A stretch of 64,000 nt of DNA. Origin: Deltaproteobacteria bacterium (GTDB lineage Bacteria; Desulfobacterota; Binatia; Binatales; Binataceae). The position numbers and the translations under genes are program-made. Location: the NCBI GenBank assembly GCA_021794015.1, contig JAJYRQ010000013.1:1-64000 (forward strand), written 5' to 3'. Below, piece after piece: positions 61,681 through 64,000 of this stretch; positions within the stretch are counted from its first letter, which is position 1, and the number at the start of each line of letters is the position of its first letter. The notes beneath the pieces are model-generated. The model ran no database searches. It saw nothing but the letters and a program-made list of their open reading frames with translations, and was not told the origin of the DNA.

Positions 61681-64000
61681 TCACTTCAACTGAACGGTGA
61701 CCTGGTCTGAGAGGCCGAGGTCGGCGATCGCTTGCTGCAGGTCGCGCACGAGCTGTGCCGCCCGGTTGCCAGCGATCTCCAAATGGAAGTTCACGCCGAG
61801 GTGCGGTTCTGCTTGAGCGGAGCGGAGCTTGGGTATTATTCGGATGCCGACCTTGTTCCAGAGCTCCGGCGGGATTGCTCCGGTCAGGGTCAGGATATGA
61901 GATTGCTCAGGCGGGACAGCCTCAACGTGGCCCGTCGGGGTCGCCGATGCTGTTTCAGTCCCACCGCCGGCGGGGGCTGATGCCTGCGTGCTCTCGGATT
62001 CGAGGGTGAACGACTTGGCCGACCCTGCTCGCAGCGCTTCAGCGCGCTCGCGCCGGAGCAGGTAGATGCCGGCGTCGAAAGCCACCTCGTCCGGCGAGAT
62101 TAGCTCGCGGAACCACACCCGTTCGAAGCCGCCGCCCGGCTGATCGCCGGAAGCAAGGGCGAAATCGCCTTTGGCCACGAACTCCGGGACCTTGCGCTTC
62201 AGGTACTCATCCGGATTGATCACGCGGTCGAGCGAGCCGTCGAGAAAAGCCTGCCGCAGGCTTCTAAGCGGCCACGCGCCAGTCGCTTTGAACGCCTCGG
62301 GCCAGCGCCTTTCCAGCCAACTGGCCCCCGGCGATTCGTTGATCAGGGCATTTGAGCGCAACGCCCTAAGAACACGGTCCGAAAGCGATTGGGCGCCGCT
62401 CGAATGGCCCGCGCCCAGGTCTATCACCGCCAGACCGTCTTCGGACTTGGGGTCGGCGAAGACGATAAACCGATAGCTCGCCCAGACTTCTTCGCGCGCC
62501 TCCTCCTCGGCGCCCTTTACCTTGGATGCGACCTCGCGCAGCTCGCCCGGCTCGAATTCTCCGCCTAGCGTTCCGTCGGTTATCTCACGATGGACCCGCT
62601 GCCACGCGAGCCGTTCCTCCACCCTGTCGCGAAGCTCGCGCCCGGCCTTCTTAACGCACCAAATCAGCGACGCCGGATAAAGCCGCGGCGACTTGCCGCG
62701 CATCCGCGTCCATTCTCCGAGCTTGACCCGAAGCTCGCCGCTTTCGGTCCACGCATCGTCCGGCTCGACGATCACCAGGTTGAGCTGCGGCATATCCTCG
62801 ATGTCGGCGCTCTCCCTCGGGAACGGCTTCTGAACCTGCAGCACGCTGCCCGCCCGGAACTGGCTCTCGACCAGCTTTTCGGTCGCTTTGCGCACCTCGG
62901 TATCGTCGAGCGAGGCGCGCCGGTCGTAGACGACCTTTTCAAGCTTTGGTTTAAGTCCGAACCGGTATCCGTCCGTGCCTGCCTTGCGGATGTAAAACGC
63001 GCGGCTCTCCAGCGCCGCCGCCGCGTTGTCGATCGAGGTCGTATCGACCTCAGCGTCTCCCAGAGCGAAACGCAGCTCCGGCAGATGGGCGATCTGATCG
63101 CTCTGGCCGCCCGATGATTCGAACAGGATCGCCGTTCCGACTCGGCGATGGATTCCCCGAAGCGGTCCTTTGGTGTCGGCGTCGAGCGCCGAAGCCTTGT
63201 TGTGCTCGCCGGCGATATCGCTGTCGAGCGCCGGGTCAAGCCGCATCTCGCCCAACTGCCCGAGCACGACCGAGCGGAACTCGCGCGCCTCAAGCGGCGC
63301 CGATCCGAGCGTAATCAGCGGCTCGCGGCGCGCCTCGACGTAAGCTTTCCCGAACGCCAGCGAGATCCACTGGGCGAGCATCGCGAGTGTGCCGCGCGTT
63401 TGCTGAAACTGCGTGAGCGAGCGCCATTTGCGTTGAAAGACGGTCAGTGCCGCCGGATGGAACGGGTAGCAGGTCTCGAAGCGTGTCCTCAGGTAGTCGC
63501 GCGCCTTCGCTTCGGTGGCCGCGCTATCGACCGCCGTCCACTCCGGCGGAAGCTCCGCGCGATGCTCGAAGCACCAGTCCGCGTAGCTGCGTGCTACGGC
63601 CTTGCGCGTTGGTTCCTTACCGAGGCCCTCGAACAGGCGCAGCCGCACCACCTCGCTGATCTCCGCCTCGTCGTTGACCAGCAGGTCTTTCGCCACGCGC
63701 TTGACCACCTTGGTGATCCTCTCCTGCCAAAGAAGGTCCGACTCGCTCATCTCGACCTGGCTTCGCGGCAGGCTTATTACGCACGCGCTGCCGCGCGCGC
63801 CGGTCATCGCAACCGTCAGGTTCTGGATGAACGCGTAGAAGCCTTCGGCCAGATTGCGATGGCGGTTCAGGAAGTTCAGCACCTCATCAAAGAGAATCAG
63901 CACCGAGCCGCCAGCCTGGTCGATAACCCGCCCGATCGCCTCGGTGCCGGGCGCCGTGGTTCGCGCCGCGGCTCCGAGCGCGGCGACGCCGGCGTCGCCG
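61681..64000 (-). CDS. DUF499-type large ATPase (partial, 5' end outside window)
   Basis: At least 773 codons are visible and the frame stays open to the right edge. Near the visible N-terminal end are GTEAIGRVIDQAGGSVLILF and DEVLNF, a Walker B-like strand followed by LVATR-type helices (FYAFIQNLTVAMTGARGSAC, VISLPRSQVEMSE). The middle contains FHPAALTVFQRKWRSLTQFQ and GTLAMLAQWISLAF. The C-terminus reads GAIPPELWNKVGIRIIPKLR and ends in an LHLEIAGN-like beta unit. This organisation matches DUF499 ATPases, which occur with DUF1156 methylases and helicases in Hma-like defence loci. Walker A should lie just outside the window. Confidence 0.75.
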   Translation of the reverse strand, partial: GDAGVAALGAAARTTAPGTEAIGRVIDQAGGSVLILFDEVLNFLNRHRNLAEGFYAFIQNLTVAMTGARGSACVISLPRSQVEMSESDLLWQERITKVVKRVAKDLLVNDEAEISEVVRLRLFEGLGKEPTRKAVARSYADWCFEHRAELPPEWTAVDSAATEAKARDYLRTRFETCYPFHPAALTVFQRKWRSLTQFQQTRGTLAMLAQWISLAFGKAYVEARREPLITLGSAPLEAREFRSVVLGQLGEMRLDPALDSDIAGEHNKASALDADTKGPLRGIHRRVGTAILFESSGGQSDQIAHLPELRFALGDAEVDTTSIDNAAAALESRAFYIRKAGTDGYRFGLKPKLEKVVYDRRASLDDTEVRKATEKLVESQFRAGSVLQVQKPFPRESADIEDMPQLNLVIVEPDDAWTESGELRVKLGEWTRMRGKSPRLYPASLIWCVKKAGRELRDRVEERLAWQRVHREITDGTLGGEFEPGELREVASKVKGAEEEAREEVWASYRFIVFADPKSEDGLAVIDLGAGHSSGAQSLSDRVLRALRSNALINESPGASWLERRWPEAFKATGAWPLRSLRQAFLDGSLDRVINPDEYLKRKVPEFVAKGDFALASGDQPGGGFERVWFRELISPDEVAFDAGIYLLRRERAEALRAGSAKSFTLESESTQASAPAGGGTETASATPTGHVEAVPPEQSHILTLTGAIPPELWNKVGIRIIPKLRSAQAEPHLGVNFHLEIAGNRAAQLVRDLQQAIADLGLSDQVTVQLK

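Noticed and set aside
1..64000. CRISPR arrays, rRNA genes, intact insertion sequences
   Set aside because: I looked for regularly spaced direct repeats, conserved rRNA stretches and transposase signatures (DDE, HUH, serine recombinases) and saw none.

Overview
The window is high-GC DNA (roughly 65% by eye) from a diderm bacterium. It encodes a Wza-type outer-membrane polysaccharide exporter, a Wzz/BY-kinase co-polymerase, PxpABC, an F420/flavin-type luciferase-like oxidoreductase and a selenocysteine tRNA. This fits a soil or sediment lineage of the broad deltaproteobacterial, Acidobacteriota or Binatota type, but no ribosomal or housekeeping marker is present and the assignment is an inference.

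Region 1 (1-4.2 kb, plus strand) is the integrase end of a mobile island inserted at the 3' end of selC (tRNA-Sec, minus strand, 4103-4198). It holds an odd class II tRNA with anticodon CAA but a serine-like acceptor end, an A-rich gene for a coiled-coil/winged-helix-like protein, a weak hypothetical ORF, a small zinc-ribbon protein, and a tyrosine recombinase whose last codons lie inside the selC gene.

Region 2 (4.4-47.0 kb, all minus strand) is one very large exopolysaccharide or O-antigen-like locus of about 43 kb. Transcription runs leftwards from about 47 kb. First come two paralogous secreted carboxypeptidase-regulatory-like proteins (one frameshifted), then the export and length-control core (Wza-like lipoprotein, Wzz-BY-kinase, O-antigen-ligase/TPR protein). 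After that follow an asparagine-synthetase-like amidotransferase, at least eight GT4 glycosyltransferases, a GT9, a GT8-like enzyme, three GT2 enzymes (two fused to methyltransferases), two GT-C-like membrane proteins, a second Wzy-like membrane protein, a Wzx flippase, a PAPS sulfotransferase, a polysaccharide deacetylase and several sugar methyltransferases. A DegT-family enzyme with His in place of the PLP lysine and a CDP-paratose-2-epimerase-like enzyme suggest a 3,6-dideoxyhexose. Many neighbouring genes overlap by 4 nt (ATGA, GTGA, TTGA). The locus also carries decay products: a truncated FkbM gene, an internally deleted TylF-like gene, a fragment of a duplicated membrane-protein gene and an intergenic TGTCATTCTGAGCG-type inverted repeat. 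No priming glycosyltransferase and no exosortase was seen.

Region 3 (47.5-60.8 kb) is mixed metabolism: an NmrA-like SDR, a metallophosphoesterase/HAD pair, an LLM oxidoreductase, a D-glutamate-cyclase-type DUF1445 protein next to pxpC-pxpB and divergent pxpA, a four-carbon acid sugar kinase, a lytic transglycosylase, an MBL-fold hydrolase and cobU. Between 56.7 and 57.6 kb is a small gene graveyard with C-terminal remnants of an HCCA-isomerase, an SDR and an HxlR regulator.

Region 4 (60.8-64.0 kb, minus strand) looks like the edge of a defence or restriction island: a large DUF499-type ATPase running off the window, a small protein with a nuclease-like PDF...LEV pattern, and a stub resembling the N-terminus of a type III-like adenine methylase.
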